A DNA stretch of 64,000 bases from Magnetovibrio sp. (GTDB lineage: Bacteria > Pseudomonadota > Alphaproteobacteria > Rhodospirillales > Casp-alpha2). The notes under the pieces are model-generated. The model ran no database searches. It was given only the letters and a program-made list of their open reading frames with translations, and was not told where the DNA came from. The stretch lies in contig NZFO01000016.1 of the NCBI GenBank assembly GCA_002690705.1, positions 160,843-224,842 of the forward strand. Direction: 5' to 3'. Positions 34,723 through 44,132 of this stretch are shown here, piece after piece; position 1 is the stretch's first letter, and every line of letters begins with the position of its first letter. Made by a program: the position numbers and the translations under genes.

Positions 34723-34757
34723 GGGTCGGCTACACCGGGTGTGCCGGCCCTTTTTTT
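34723..34757 (+). terminator. Rho-independent terminator after livK
   Basis: Stem GGGTCGGC (34723-34730) pairs with GCCGGCCC (34743-34750) with one G-T wobble, extended by ACAC/GTGT around a short CGG-type loop, followed by seven T (34751-34757). It ends the livHMGFK transcript 27 bases after the stop codon. Confidence 0.9.
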
Positions 34758-34849
34758 CGCCAAACTCATGAGACCATAAATTCAATGACTTAAACTCCGA
34801 TTAATCATAATTGTCTCAAAAAGAGCAGATAAGAACGCAGTCTCCTCGA

Positions 34850-35767
34850 TTAAACACCTAATTTCGTCCCTATTTTTAATCCCAAGTCAGCGACCAGCGC
34901 TTTCGTGGTTATCTTTTTACCTCTGGCATAACGAAACCGCTTTGCAACGATCGAACCACGGCCCGCAGTTATGGTAATTGCGTCTTCAGAAATATCTGCT
35001 ATCCGCCCCGTGCGTCCAACGGCATAATTAGTCTTCTCACAATCAAAGATTTGCAATCTTTCACCATTAAGTTTTGTCCAAGCCCCAGGTTGTGGGTTGC
35101 AGGCTCTAATTTGGTTATATACTTCACCAACTGATCGGTTCCAATCGATTTCGGCTACTTCTGCACTACACCATCCTTCATAGGTTGCTCTTAAGGGATC
35201 TTGTGAAACTCGGGGGGCATTACCACCTCGAACTAAGTCAATCGCTTCTAAAGTTGCTTTTAAGCCGAGCGGGAACACTTTGTCGAAATAAACTGACCCA
35301 ATTGTATCATCAGGCTCAATGACGACCTCTTTTTGCAATAGGATATCTCCCTCATCCAGCCCATCATCAGGCCAAAAGTAACTTAAACCCGTTTTAGTAG
35401 CACCCCACATAATAGGCCAATTAATCGAGCTCGGTCCACGATGACACGGTAACAATGACGGATGGAAACATATCGAACCGTGATTTGGCACGTTGCGCGC
35501 TTCTCTCGGCACAAAAATAGTTACGTAAGCCATCACACATAAGTCAGCTTTAAAAGATCGCATCTCATCAAGAACAGCTGCATCCTCAAAATTATTCGGC
35601 TGTTTGATTATCAATCCCCTCTCAAGCGCAACCTCTTTTATTGGATCGATTTGCTCACCCTTGTCCGGAGCACAATAAACTGCAATCACGTCGTCGATAC
35701 CAGCATCAAGGATAGTTTCCAAAGCGGCTTTTCCGAATGCCTGTTGGCCCATAACAATTAAGCGCAT
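34850..35767 (-). CDS. Formyltransferase resembling the hydrolase domain of 10-formyltetrahydrofolate dehydrogenase
   Basis: 305 residues, ATG behind GGAG. N-terminal formyltransferase domain (1-180) with SICFHPSLLPCHRGPSSINW (about 98-117) and FWPDDGLDEGDILLQKE (131-147); C-terminal OB-like domain (about 200-290) containing QIRACNPQPGAWTKLNGERL. His102 and Asp138 match the conserved His/Asp pair with the same 36-residue spacing as in the FDH hydrolase domain. The Asn seen two residues before the His in Met-tRNA formyltransferase is Cys here, so this is not fmt. It is the last gene of the oxalate operon, 28 bases after frc. Inference: it moves or releases the formyl group generated from oxalate, with formyl-CoA, folate or formate as partners. 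Confidence 0.8.
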   Translation of the reverse strand: MRLIVMGQQAFGKAALETILDAGIDDVIAVYCAPDKGEQIDPIKEVALERGLIIKQPNNFEDAAVLDEMRSFKADLCVMAYVTIFVPREARNVPNHGSICFHPSLLPCHRGPSSINWPIMWGATKTGLSYFWPDDGLDEGDILLQKEVVIEPDDTIGSVYFDKVFPLGLKATLEAIDLVRGGNAPRVSQDPLRATYEGWCSAEVAEIDWNRSVGEVYNQIRACNPQPGAWTKLNGERLQIFDCEKTNYAVGRTGRIADISEDAITITAGRGSIVAKRFRYARGKKITTKALVADLGLKIGTKLGV

Positions 35768-35795
35768 GTCTCAAAACTCCTTAATCCACTGCTAT

Positions 35796-37043
35796 TCACA
35801 CGGCACCTGCATCCCTAGCTTCGGTAATTTGGTCATCATCAAGGCCTACAACTTCCCTCAGAATTTGCTCCGTATGCTCTCCTAAAAGAGGAGAACGTTC
35901 GACTGAAACCGGTGAATCGGATAATTTAATCGGACACCCCACGCTCAAGTATGTCCCGCGCTGCGGATGATTTACCTCAACTATGGTGCCCGTCGCCCTG
36001 AGGCTGGGCTCTTCCGCCAATTCTTTCATACTAAGGATAGGACCAACGGGAATATTCAAGGGATTACAGATTTCCATAACTTCAAATTTAGTTTTACTGA
36101 TTGTCCAAGCTTCAATAGCTCCAAACATCTCATTTAGTTTAGGCAAGCGAGTCTCTGGAGTTGCCCAATCAGGATCATCCTTCCATTCTGGTTTGCCAAT
36201 AACGTCGCAAATATTCTTCCATGCCGCTGCTTGAGTAATAAAATATGTGTAGGCATCTGGATCTTGCTCCCAACCTTTACACTTAAGTATACGTCCGGGT
36301 TGCCCACCCCCCGAGTCATTACCAGCCCGTGGAGTGGCATTGCCAAACTCAATACCTTCCGAAAATTGAGAATACTCCCTCAAAGGACCCGTATCGAGGC
36401 GCTGCTGATCACGCAACTTCACGCGACAAAGATTCAACACGCCATCCTGCATTGCTGTCGTCACCCGTTGTCCACAACCAGTTTTCTCCCGATGGTAGAG
36501 CGCAGTAACAATTCCTAGGGCCAGATGAAGCCCCGTTCCGCTATCGCCAATTTGTGCACCAGTCACGATTGGGACGCCGCCAAATATTCCTGTGGTAGAG
36601 GCGGCCCCTCCAGCGCACTGGGCTACGTTTTCATAAACCTTACAATCTTCATATGGGCCAGGTCCAAAGCCCTTAATCGATGCATAGATCATACGTGAAT
36701 TGATTTCTTGAATTTTTTCCCACGAGAACCCCATACGATCAAGAGCACCAGGTGCAAAATTCTCTACCATGACATCACATTCTGCGATCAACTTGGTCAG
36801 GATTTTCTTACCTTTTTCTGATTTTGAATTGAGGGTGATGCTTCGCTTATTATGATTCAACATTGTGAAATAAAGGCTGTCCACTTTAGGAATATCACGC
36901 AGTTGACCCCGTGTTGCGTCACCGACACCAGGCCGCTCCACTTTGATTACATCCGCGCCGAACCACGCAAGTAGTTGGGTACAAGTAGGCCCCGACTGCA
37001 CATGTGTGAAATCGAGAATTTTAATTCCGTCGAGAGCTTGCAT
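35796..37043 (-). CDS. frc: Formyl-CoA:oxalate CoA-transferase (class III CoA-transferase)
   Basis: 415 residues. Class III signs: [20 protein letters not shown] (about 9-28), [32 protein letters not shown], and the catalytic Asp167 in [17 protein letters not shown], the position that carries the aspartyl-CoA thioester in characterised Frc. The glycine loop region [20 protein letters not shown] is also present near residue 250. Length matches Frc (about 428). It transfers CoA from formyl-CoA to oxalate, giving oxalyl-CoA. It lies 36 bases after oxc, the partner that regenerates formyl-CoA. AGGAG ribosome-binding site. The neighbour identity makes the oxalate assignment firm. Confidence 0.92.
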   Translation of the reverse strand: MQALDGIKILDFTHVQSGPTCTQLLAWFGADVIKVERPGVGDATRGQLRDIPKVDSLYFTMLNHNKRSITLNSKSEKGKKILTKLIAECDVMVENFAPGALDRMGFSWEKIQEINSRMIYASIKGFGPGPYEDCKVYENVAQCAGGAASTTGIFGGVPIVTGAQIGDSGTGLHLALGIVTALYHREKTGCGQRVTTAMQDGVLNLCRVKLRDQQRLDTGPLREYSQFSEGIEFGNATPRAGNDSGGGQPGRILKCKGWEQDPDAYTYFITQAAAWKNICDVIGKPEWKDDPDWATPETRLPKLNEMFGAIEAWTISKTKFEVMEICNPLNIPVGPILSMKELAEEPSLRATGTIVEVNHPQRGTYLSVGCPIKLSDSPVSVERSPLLGEHTEQILREVVGLDDDQITEARDAGAV

Positions 37044-37079
37044 TCCATGCTCCTAATTATGGTGATTATGACCAAAATG

Positions 37080-38825
37080 TTAATTTGATCTTGTTCCGGT
37101 TATACTTTGGGGATTTAGATTACCTATTCGACCGCTCTCAGTACCTGCTGCCTCATCAATAACTGCGTTTACGAGAGCTGGTTTTTTTGACTCCATTGCT
37201 TCCTCGACAGCCTGCCGAAGTTCATCAGGTGACGTCACGTGATATCCAATTCCCCCAAAAGCCTCCATGATCTTTTCATAACGTGCGCCTTTAACAAATA
37301 CCGTTGTGGCGACATCAAAGTTATTGCTGGTATTGACATCGGTTCCTTTATAAATTCCGGAATTATTGAAGATCACGATACAGACAGGAAGGTTGTAACG
37401 ACAAATGGTCTCAACCTCCATGCCCGAGAAACCAAACGCACTGTCACCCTCAATACAAAGGACAGAATTTTCTGTCTCAATCGCAGCGGCGATGGCTTGG
37501 CCCATTCCAATACCCATAACCCCCCAAGTACCTACATCCAACCGCTTGCGCGGCCTATGCATATCTATTATCGAACGCGCGAAATCTAATGTATTCGCAC
37601 CTTCGTTTACTAAAATCGCGTCAGGGTGTTGACTGATGATATTCTTCAACACGCCCAATGCGCCATGATAATCCATTGGGATATGATTATTCCGAAGTTT
37701 CAGAGCCATGCTCTCTTCGTTGGTCTTACGTTTTGCAATAATTAAGTCTCTCCATGCGCTTGGCGGGCCATTCCAACCTTTACCCATTTCGCGCAGAAGA
37801 GCCCGAACACACGATCCTATATCTCCCACTAAAGGCGCAAGGATCGCAACGTTTGAGTCCATCTCCCTTGCTTCTATATCGATCTGAATGAAACTTTTCG
37901 TCCCTTTCCCCCAAGTTTTGCCCTTCCCGTGAGATAATAACCAATTAAGACGCGCACCGATTAGAACAACGGTGTCCGACTCCTTTAAAACCAACGAGCG
38001 AGCCGCACCCGCTGATTGAGGGTGGTTATCAGGTAACAACCCCTTAGCCATACTCATAGGAAGATATGGGATTCCACTTTTCTCAACAAATTCCTTGATA
38101 TCGTCATCAGCCTGCGAGTAAGCAGCGCCCTTACCAAGAATAATAAGAGGCCGTTCAGCCTTTTTTAAAACATTTAATACCCGCGATACCGCCTCGGGCG
38201 AAGGTAGTTGATCGGGGGCTGGATCTATGACTTTGACAAGCGATGCGTTACCTTTGGCTGCATCTATAGATTGGCTTAATAGAGACGCGGGAATATCTAA
38301 ATAAACACCGCCCGGCCGCCCAGATACCGCGGCCCTGATCGCACGCGCAATACCAATTCCGATGTCTTCTACTTGCAAAATACGATAAGCTGCCTTGCAC
38401 AGCGGCTTGGCTATAGCCAGCTGATCCATTTCCTCGTAGTCCCCTTGCATTAGATCAACGATCTCTCGCTCAGACGAGCCTGACAATAGAATCATGGGAA
38501 AACAATTAGTTGTCGCATGGGCCAAGGCGGTCAAGCCATTTAGAAAGCCCGGCGCCGACACAGTCATACAAATCCCGGGTTTCTTGTTTAAGAAACCCGC
38601 TATAGCTGCCGCATATCCAGCATTTTGTTCGTGCCGAAATGAGAGTACCCGTAACCCCTTAGCCTGCATGAAGCGACCAAGATCAGTGATAGGAATTCCA
38701 GGCACATTATAAATAGTATTGATACCGTTCAGCATTAATGCATCAATGATTAAGTGAAAACCATCTGTAACTTTTTCTGCACTCTCAGGTGGGTTTGCCA
38801 TTGTATTAGGAATTACGTCTTCCAT
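37080..38825 (-). CDS. oxc: Oxalyl-CoA decarboxylase (ThDP-dependent)
   Basis: 581 residues, ATG behind GAGGAG. N-terminal PYR domain with INTIYNVPGIPITDLGRFMQ (about 36-54) and LSFRHEQNAGYAAAIAGF, where Glu66 activates ThDP. The middle domain contains GGVYLDIPASLLSQS and the ADP-binding-like ARLNWLLSHGKGKTWG. The C-terminal PP domain contains ThDP motif GDSAFGFSGMEVETICRYNL followed by NNSGIYKG. The YNVPGIPITDLGR and LNWLLSHG blocks are typical of Oxc and separate it from sulfoacetaldehyde acetyltransferase and benzaldehyde lyase. It decarboxylates oxalyl-CoA to formyl-CoA and CO2. Operon with frc and a TTT transporter. Confidence 0.94.
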   Translation of the reverse strand: MEDVIPNTMANPPESAEKVTDGFHLIIDALMLNGINTIYNVPGIPITDLGRFMQAKGLRVLSFRHEQNAGYAAAIAGFLNKKPGICMTVSAPGFLNGLTALAHATTNCFPMILLSGSSEREIVDLMQGDYEEMDQLAIAKPLCKAAYRILQVEDIGIGIARAIRAAVSGRPGGVYLDIPASLLSQSIDAAKGNASLVKVIDPAPDQLPSPEAVSRVLNVLKKAERPLIILGKGAAYSQADDDIKEFVEKSGIPYLPMSMAKGLLPDNHPQSAGAARSLVLKESDTVVLIGARLNWLLSHGKGKTWGKGTKSFIQIDIEAREMDSNVAILAPLVGDIGSCVRALLREMGKGWNGPPSAWRDLIIAKRKTNEESMALKLRNNHIPMDYHGALGVLKNIISQHPDAILVNEGANTLDFARSIIDMHRPRKRLDVGTWGVMGIGMGQAIAAAIETENSVLCIEGDSAFGFSGMEVETICRYNLPVCIVIFNNSGIYKGTDVNTSNNFDVATTVFVKGARYEKIMEAFGGIGYHVTSPDELRQAVEEAMESKKPALVNAVIDEAAGTESGRIGNLNPQSITGTRSN

Positions 38826-38878
38826 GGGTTACTCCTCTTTACAGCGCAACTTACTTTTAATACGCTTGCAAGCCATAT

Positions 38879-39604
38879 CTATCCTTCAACTAAATAATTA
38901 ACATTTTGTTCGATATGTTTTCCCAAATTCATAGTATGCTCGCGGCATAGCCGTTCGACTAGGTTTGCGTCACGTGCCTCTAGGGCCTCAATTATATGCA
39001 GATGATCTATAATTGATTTATCTGCCCTACCGGTATCTCCAATAGTTTGTTTCCTGATAGAACGCATGTGAATAAACAAGTTTTCCGCCAACTCGCATAA
39101 CAAAGAGCATTGGCTGAGGTTTAAAATGGCCTGATGAAATTTGATATTTTGATCAGAATATTCATCAATATTTGCACGCACCTCACCGCCGTCATCAAAA
39201 GTAGTGAATAGATTACGAAGCGAGGCGATTTCCGTGTCTGTAGCTACTTTCGTGATTAATCGAGCCGCCATACTCTCGAGTGCCGCCCAAACAGTCACCA
39301 TGTCAAGAATCTCAGCCTTGGATTTACGAGCTATGTAAACGCCACGCCTTGGAACTATCTCCACTAAACCTTCTTGTTCCAGGCGCGCTAAGGCCTCCCG
39401 CACAGGGGTCCGACTAATATTTAGCTGCTCAGACAGACGGCGTTCGTCGAGTCGCAGTTCAGCGTTCTCTGCATAGATGTCCACGCGGGTAATACCTACC
39501 TTAAGGGATCGGTAGATTTGATCCTTCAGACTGAGTGCCGCAGTAATTGGCTCGACGGTTAACTGTGTTACAACCACACGCTGCTTTTCTGAACTGATAT
39601 CCAT
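38879..39604 (-). CDS. GntR-family regulator, FadR/FCD type, of the oxalate operon
   Basis: 241 residues. Winged helix (about 25-95): SLKDQIYRSLKVGIT, LDERRLSEQLNISRTPVREA and LARLEQEGLVEIVPRRGVYI. The FCD effector domain follows with EILDMVTVWAALESMAARL, the metal-binding-like Asp/His set in NIDEYSDQNIKFHQAIL and IIDHLHIIEALEARDANLVE. Such proteins respond to small carboxylates, so oxalate or formate sensing is plausible. The gene lies between tctA (4 bases before) and oxc (53 bases after), within the presumed operon, which suggests autoregulation. Confidence 0.9.
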   Translation of the reverse strand: MDISSEKQRVVVTQLTVEPITAALSLKDQIYRSLKVGITRVDIYAENAELRLDERRLSEQLNISRTPVREALARLEQEGLVEIVPRRGVYIARKSKAEILDMVTVWAALESMAARLITKVATDTEIASLRNLFTTFDDGGEVRANIDEYSDQNIKFHQAILNLSQCSLLCELAENLFIHMRSIRKQTIGDTGRADKSIIDHLHIIEALEARDANLVERLCREHTMNLGKHIEQNVNYLVEG

Positions 39605-39608
39605 GGTC

Positions 39609-41120
39609 CTAGGCCAAGTTAGGATTATGCGATCGTTGACGAAAAACCCTTACGGCCGGCAAAACAAACAATAGGAGAGCGATGATTAGAATAGTCCCAG
39701 AGATGGGGCGCTCAAAAAATATCATAACGTCTCCTTGAGATCCAATTAGAGACTGTCGCAATGAGCGTTCCGCCAATGGGCCAAGCACAATAGCCAACAC
39801 AGCAGGTGCTAGAGGATAATCTAATTTTCGCATTAGATAACCAACAACCCCAAAAACGAGCATCAACCACACATCGTGCATGTCAAGGGTTGGAACATAT
39901 CCGCCAATTATGCACAGCATGAAGATGATTGGAGCTAATACTGTAAAGGGTAATTTCAATACCCATATAAATGCGGGGATAAAGGCAATGTTAATCAACA
40001 AAGCAAATAAATTGGCTGAGTAGAGGCTTGCAATTAAGCCCCAAACGAATTCGGTGTGTTCGACGAATAATAGCGGTCCAGGCTCAAGGCCCCAGATAAC
40101 CATGCCACCAAGTAAGATGGCAGTGGTCGGCGACCCCGGGATACCAAGTGTGAGCATTGGTAGCATAGAACCGGTTGATGCTGCGTTATTTGCTGCTTCC
40201 GGCGCCACAACTCCATCTACATTACCTTTGCCAAAAGAATCTGGATCTTTTGCAATAGTCTTTGCAAAACCATATGCCATCAAAGAACCCGGCGTTGCCC
40301 CAGCGGCAGGTAAAATACCGACAAAGTAGCCAAGAAAGGACCCCATCAACATGGTTTTCCATGTCTTAAGAAGTTCTCTAAGCGAGTCAAAAACACGACG
40401 AACACTGATCGTTGCCTGGGATATCATTACTTCGCCCTTAGATAACTCAACTGTCCAGAGCATTTCCCCAATTCCATAGATACCGATTGCGAGCACAAGA
40501 AAATTAATTCCATGCATAAAACCGGGTAAGTCCATGAAGATAAGTCGTGGCTCCCCACTTACAATATCAAGACCTACAGCGCTCAAAACCAAACCGATTA
40601 GAATTGAAAATAAGGTTTTTGGGATGTCATCACCGCCGAGTCCAATAAAAGTCGCGAATGCGAGCATCATAAGAGCAAATTCTTCAGGAGGACCAAAAGC
40701 CAGAGCGACTTCCGCCAGAGGCGGAGCAAAAGCAGTGAACAGAATTACTGAAATCGTCCCACCAATAAACGAGGCGGTCGCTGCGGCCACCAAAGCCCTG
40801 TCAGCCTCGCCTTTCATCGCCAATGGTCGTCCATCGAAGGTGGTCGCAACTGCGGTAGAGGCGCCCGGTATACCTAACATTATGGAACTTATTGCGCCTC
40901 CGTACATGGCACCGTAGTAGATGGCACCCAAGAAAATTACGGCCGATGTCGGCGGGACTAAAAAAGTCATAGGTAGCAAAATTGCGACGCCATTTACCGA
41001 GCCAAGTCCGGGCATGGCACCGATGAATAAACCAATCGCAGCACCAAAAATCACCAAGGCCAGATTCAACGGTTCAAAGGAAATTAAAAAACCGTCAAAC
41101 AAATGCCCTAAAATTTCCAT
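39609..41120 (-). CDS. tctA: Tripartite tricarboxylate transporter, large subunit TctA (oxalate operon)
   Basis: 503 residues, AGGAG about 9 bases before the ATG. TctA blocks are complete: GLFIGAMPGLGSVNGVAIL, IMLGIPGASTAVATTFDGRP, GILPAAGATPGSLMAYGFAK, GNVDGVVAPEAANNAASTGS and LGIPGSPTTAILLGGM. About 11 hydrophobic segments. It is the translocation subunit of the second TTT system in the window. Because it is co-transcribed with oxc and frc, oxalate uptake is likely, although a TTT transporter for oxalate is not, to my knowledge, established. Confidence 0.93.
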   Translation of the reverse strand: MEILGHLFDGFLISFEPLNLALVIFGAAIGLFIGAMPGLGSVNGVAILLPMTFLVPPTSAVIFLGAIYYGAMYGGAISSIMLGIPGASTAVATTFDGRPLAMKGEADRALVAAATASFIGGTISVILFTAFAPPLAEVALAFGPPEEFALMMLAFATFIGLGGDDIPKTLFSILIGLVLSAVGLDIVSGEPRLIFMDLPGFMHGINFLVLAIGIYGIGEMLWTVELSKGEVMISQATISVRRVFDSLRELLKTWKTMLMGSFLGYFVGILPAAGATPGSLMAYGFAKTIAKDPDSFGKGNVDGVVAPEAANNAASTGSMLPMLTLGIPGSPTTAILLGGMVIWGLEPGPLLFVEHTEFVWGLIASLYSANLFALLINIAFIPAFIWVLKLPFTVLAPIIFMLCIIGGYVPTLDMHDVWLMLVFGVVGYLMRKLDYPLAPAVLAIVLGPLAERSLRQSLIGSQGDVMIFFERPISGTILIIALLLFVLPAVRVFRQRSHNPNLA

Positions 41121-41253
41121 GTCGTCTACACTCCTGAGGCGCGATTTAGATTGAGTTTTAACTCACAGACAGATTTTTATTCCATCTTGGCATATTGTAT
41201 ACCAATATTGATCAAAAATTTCCCTTCACCCTCTCAGTGGCTTTTTGCTCACA

Positions 41254-41751
41254 TCAGTACATCAGATCATAAATGGGATAGAAAAGTGGCTCAGTTACTC
41301 CTTTTGGTAAAGTTTTCTTCAGTGCCATTTCGAAAAATATGAATGTAAAAATCGGGGTGAAAATTGCCATTGGTACGATCAACTTCCATTTGTGACTTCC
41401 AAGATATCGCATATAGAAGATGAGAAATAATGGCAACGAGATGTACACGCCAACGAAATGGATTAACGCGATCATCGTAGCCAGCGACAACGAAACTGTG
41501 AGAAATAAAACAAAAGTCTCACGATCCATAAATGGCTTATCTGACCGACTGGGCGGGCTTGTCCGTCGCCACCACCTAATTATCATAGCCAGACAACAAA
41601 ACAACATTCCACCTGAGAGCCAGAAGGAGAATGCGCCACCGCCAGGGCCTTCATCTGGAATCCAGCCAATAGGCAACTCTGTGCTTTTCCACATCAGATA
41701 GATGGAGAAGAGTGCCATTATAATAGCCATTGATAACTCGGCTTTACGCAC
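41254..41751 (-). CDS. tctB: Tripartite tricarboxylate transporter, small subunit TctB (oxalate operon)
   Basis: 165 residues with four hydrophobic segments: about 7-20, 43-60, 80-110 and 118-135. The GPGGGAFSFWLSGGMLFCCL stretch is a typical TctB loop/helix. It sits between tctC (39 bases upstream) and tctA (133 bases downstream), in the same orientation. Function: small membrane subunit required for TctA-mediated uptake. The call rests on topology, size and position. Confidence 0.85.
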   Translation of the reverse strand: MRKAELSMAIIMALFSIYLMWKSTELPIGWIPDEGPGGGAFSFWLSGGMLFCCLAMIIRWWRRTSPPSRSDKPFMDRETFVLFLTVSLSLATMIALIHFVGVYISLPLFLIFYMRYLGSHKWKLIVPMAIFTPIFTFIFFEMALKKTLPKGVTEPLFYPIYDLMY

Positions 41752-41790
41752 GAGGCCCCACTCCTCTAAAAGTTTCCTCTATCTAAGCCC

Positions 41791-42774
41791 TTATTTAGAG
41801 AGTAGCTTGGCGTGCTTCGACCTCTCCTCCAAAAAATATTTCTGCAGTTTTTCGCCAGTCAGCCAGCCGGGGATGAGACCCTTCTTGACTAGATAGTTCT
41901 GCCATTCCTCGGAACGATATACTTTCTCAAATAAGTCCACGTAAAAGTCCCTAGCATCATCACTCATCCCACCGGGGGCAACAACGGAGCGCTGCATGTA
42001 ATAAACCATATCCGCACCATGCCCAAGGTCTTCAAAGGTTGGAATCTTACCCCACTTACCCTTCAACTTTCCTTTTGGTGTAAAACTTGCAAGAGGACGA
42101 GATTTCCCTGCATCCCAGAAACCAACTTGCTCGGATGGATTGTTAACGGTGGAATTGATGTGTTTACCGATTAGTTCCTTAGCAACCTTGCCGCCACCCT
42201 TATAAGGTACATAAGTAACCCCCAAGCCGAATTTTTTCTCGAGCATAGCTGTAACAAGGGAATCTTCGGCCCCCTTACCAGTACCCCCCATTTTCCACTT
42301 TTTTCCTGCCTTCTTTACCGCAGCTACATATTCTTTGACGTTGGTAATTCCAGTGTCGACATGAACCCAAAGTTGAAACGTGTCTTCTGCCATCCGAGCT
42401 ATCGGGGTAAACGAACCAATATCCACACCCAAGCCCTTTTGACGAAGGGGTGTAGTGTAGTAGCTGTTAAGCGTAGCCATAATGACGTGATTATCACCTT
42501 TTTTTGATTTTAAGTACTGCAGCGCTTCCGCTCCAGACCCCCCCCCCTTGTTAATCGGCACCAATGGCTTCGACGAGAGCTTGTTCTTCTCGATAATCCC
42601 TTGGATGAATCTTGCCAAACGGTCAGCACCTCCCCCTTTACCAGCCATTATTACAAATTCGACGGGCTTTTTTGGCTGCCAAGCGGCTTCAGATGTATCA
42701 GACACCACAATGGTGCCTAGGCCTATCAATGCTCCCATTACTGCAGACAGAACTGAGGTCATGAATATTTTCAT
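41791..42774 (-). CDS. tctC: TTT periplasmic substrate-binding protein TctC (oxalate operon)
   Basis: 327 residues. Signal peptide 1-30 (SVLSAVMGALIGLGTIVV, cleavage near SEAAW). Bug-fold features: VEFVIMAGKGGGADRLARFI, NKGGGSGAEALQYLKSKKGD, MGGTGKGAEDSLVTAMLEKK and VTYVPYKGGGKVAKELIG. The ligand loop is lysine-rich (GGGKVAKEL, FTPKGKLKGKWGK) compared with the other TctC in the window, which may suit a doubly charged small acid such as oxalate; this is inference. It is the first gene of the oxalate operon; its leader lies within 42775-43045. Confidence 0.9.
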   Translation of the reverse strand: MKIFMTSVLSAVMGALIGLGTIVVSDTSEAAWQPKKPVEFVIMAGKGGGADRLARFIQGIIEKNKLSSKPLVPINKGGGSGAEALQYLKSKKGDNHVIMATLNSYYTTPLRQKGLGVDIGSFTPIARMAEDTFQLWVHVDTGITNVKEYVAAVKKAGKKWKMGGTGKGAEDSLVTAMLEKKFGLGVTYVPYKGGGKVAKELIGKHINSTVNNPSEQVGFWDAGKSRPLASFTPKGKLKGKWGKIPTFEDLGHGADMVYYMQRSVVAPGGMSDDARDFYVDLFEKVYRSEEWQNYLVKKGLIPGWLTGEKLQKYFLEERSKHAKLLSK

Positions 42775-43045
42775 TTTGGTCTCCCTATGGCGTCTCCATC
42801 TATTGTATATGGAAGCGACCCGTGGTTAAAAGTCCTCCGTCACAGCATTAATTGCTGTTTTGCCGAGCCACAAATACTTTGTTTAGTATTCAGCCCGTCA
42901 ATCATTCATATCTGTTAATTGAAATTGGCACAATAAGATTTATCGTCAGGACGAGATACTAAAGGAATTTTTATACAGCTATCTCAATACGTTCAAAGCA
43001 CACAAGAGGGATTGTCATGCACCTATTTTTCAATTTTTTTTACCG

Positions 43046-44125
43046 TCACGATAACGGCTTCTTGTCTTTTAGCATATCCCCTGCGCGGCGATTGATACGC
43101 GAAGCTTTGAAGGAGGGCAAAGCGTAGACCCACCCGCGGACACGCGCATTTATCTCCCTCACCCGAGCTTGCGCTGTTTCCAACACATCTTTAGACAATG
43201 ACGCATCTGATACTATGGACGCTTCAAAACGCGCCCACGCTACGTCATTTTGATTTACCAAGTAGACCATTAAACTCAGTCCATTTTCAGTTATGAAGTT
43301 TGCCCGAAGAGTTTGGTCCTCAATAAATTTTATGAAGCCGTCTTTACGCACGTCATCCATATTCAGTTGGTTAGTGACGCCTGCCAAGGTTTTAGGATCT
43401 GTATCAAATTTTAGCTCTTTACCCGGCGGAATATCTAGGAGCACGTACTCCTTACCCTCAGGATCTGCCCTAACCACCGTGAGCGACTCGCCATCTGGAT
43501 GTCGGACAGTGACGCGTTCAACAGCCCCCTCTCTAACGTCTACAATCTCATTGTCTAGCCAATTACCTGGCTTGATATCGACATCCAGCTCACCTGCCGC
43601 TAGCCACGTTTGAATATTACCAGGTTTACGGATGTAAACACCCTCTCTTCGTGCACCAGCCAAATTATAGCGTTTTCGGCCAACTATAAGATTAGCCAGT
43701 TCTTCTCCTTTTGCGTCGAGCAGCCGGATTTGACGAGCATCCGCATTATTTGCCTTTGGATCACCAACATGCAAGCGGTCGTAGAGATCTGCCTTACGGG
43801 TTTTTAGTTCGTAATGATGGAGGTCCGAGAGCTGAACGACGACCTTCTCGGCGGCTTTGGCAGAGACCGCATAACCATCGCTCTCAACCATGCTCCAGCC
43901 ACCAAACGTCCCCCGTGTCATGGTCAGTGATTTATTCCTATGCTCTACTAAAACGGTAACGACACTATTAACCTCGTCAATAAGACTTGGAAACACAGCA
44001 CCGGAAACCTCGACACCTGATCCTAGACGATGAACATTCAACGTCCACGCAGCTCCTCCCACGGCTATCGCTGTGAATAGAGCTAATAGCTGCAAGCTTT
44101 TAGGGTTCATAACATGGATTCCCAT
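43046..44125 (-). CDS. DUF4340-domain protein of the Gld-like ABC operon
   Basis: 359 residues. One N-terminal membrane segment (about 10-28: LLALFTAIAVGGAAWTLNV) anchors a periplasmic portion with repeated beta-strand/loop units: the VTVLVEHRNKSLTMTRGTFGGW block and DLHHYELKTRKADLYDRLHV are DUF4340 signatures. The start at 44125 follows the gldG-like stop by 7 bases; another ATG lies 5 codons in. In many proteobacteria this gene closes an operon of ATPase, permease and GldG-like proteins. The function is unknown; envelope-associated export or polymer handling is the usual guess. Confidence 0.85.
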   Translation of the reverse strand: MGIHVMNPKSLQLLALFTAIAVGGAAWTLNVHRLGSGVEVSGAVFPSLIDEVNSVVTVLVEHRNKSLTMTRGTFGGWSMVESDGYAVSAKAAEKVVVQLSDLHHYELKTRKADLYDRLHVGDPKANNADARQIRLLDAKGEELANLIVGRKRYNLAGARREGVYIRKPGNIQTWLAAGELDVDIKPGNWLDNEIVDVREGAVERVTVRHPDGESLTVVRADPEGKEYVLLDIPPGKELKFDTDPKTLAGVTNQLNMDDVRKDGFIKFIEDQTLRANFITENGLSLMVYLVNQNDVAWARFEASIVSDASLSKDVLETAQARVREINARVRGWVYALPSFKASRINRRAGDMLKDKKPLS

Positions 44126-44132
44126 TTACCAC

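Noticed and set aside
37080..38825. ThDP enzyme read as sulfoacetaldehyde acetyltransferase (Xsc), completing the sulfoacetate pathway
   Set aside because: YNVPGIPITDLGR, LNWLLSHG and the adjacent formyl-CoA transferase and TTT transporter identify oxalyl-CoA decarboxylase.
43610..43959. Plus-strand frames over the DUF4340 gene
   Set aside because: They are antisense shadows of a gene with clear topology and operon placement.
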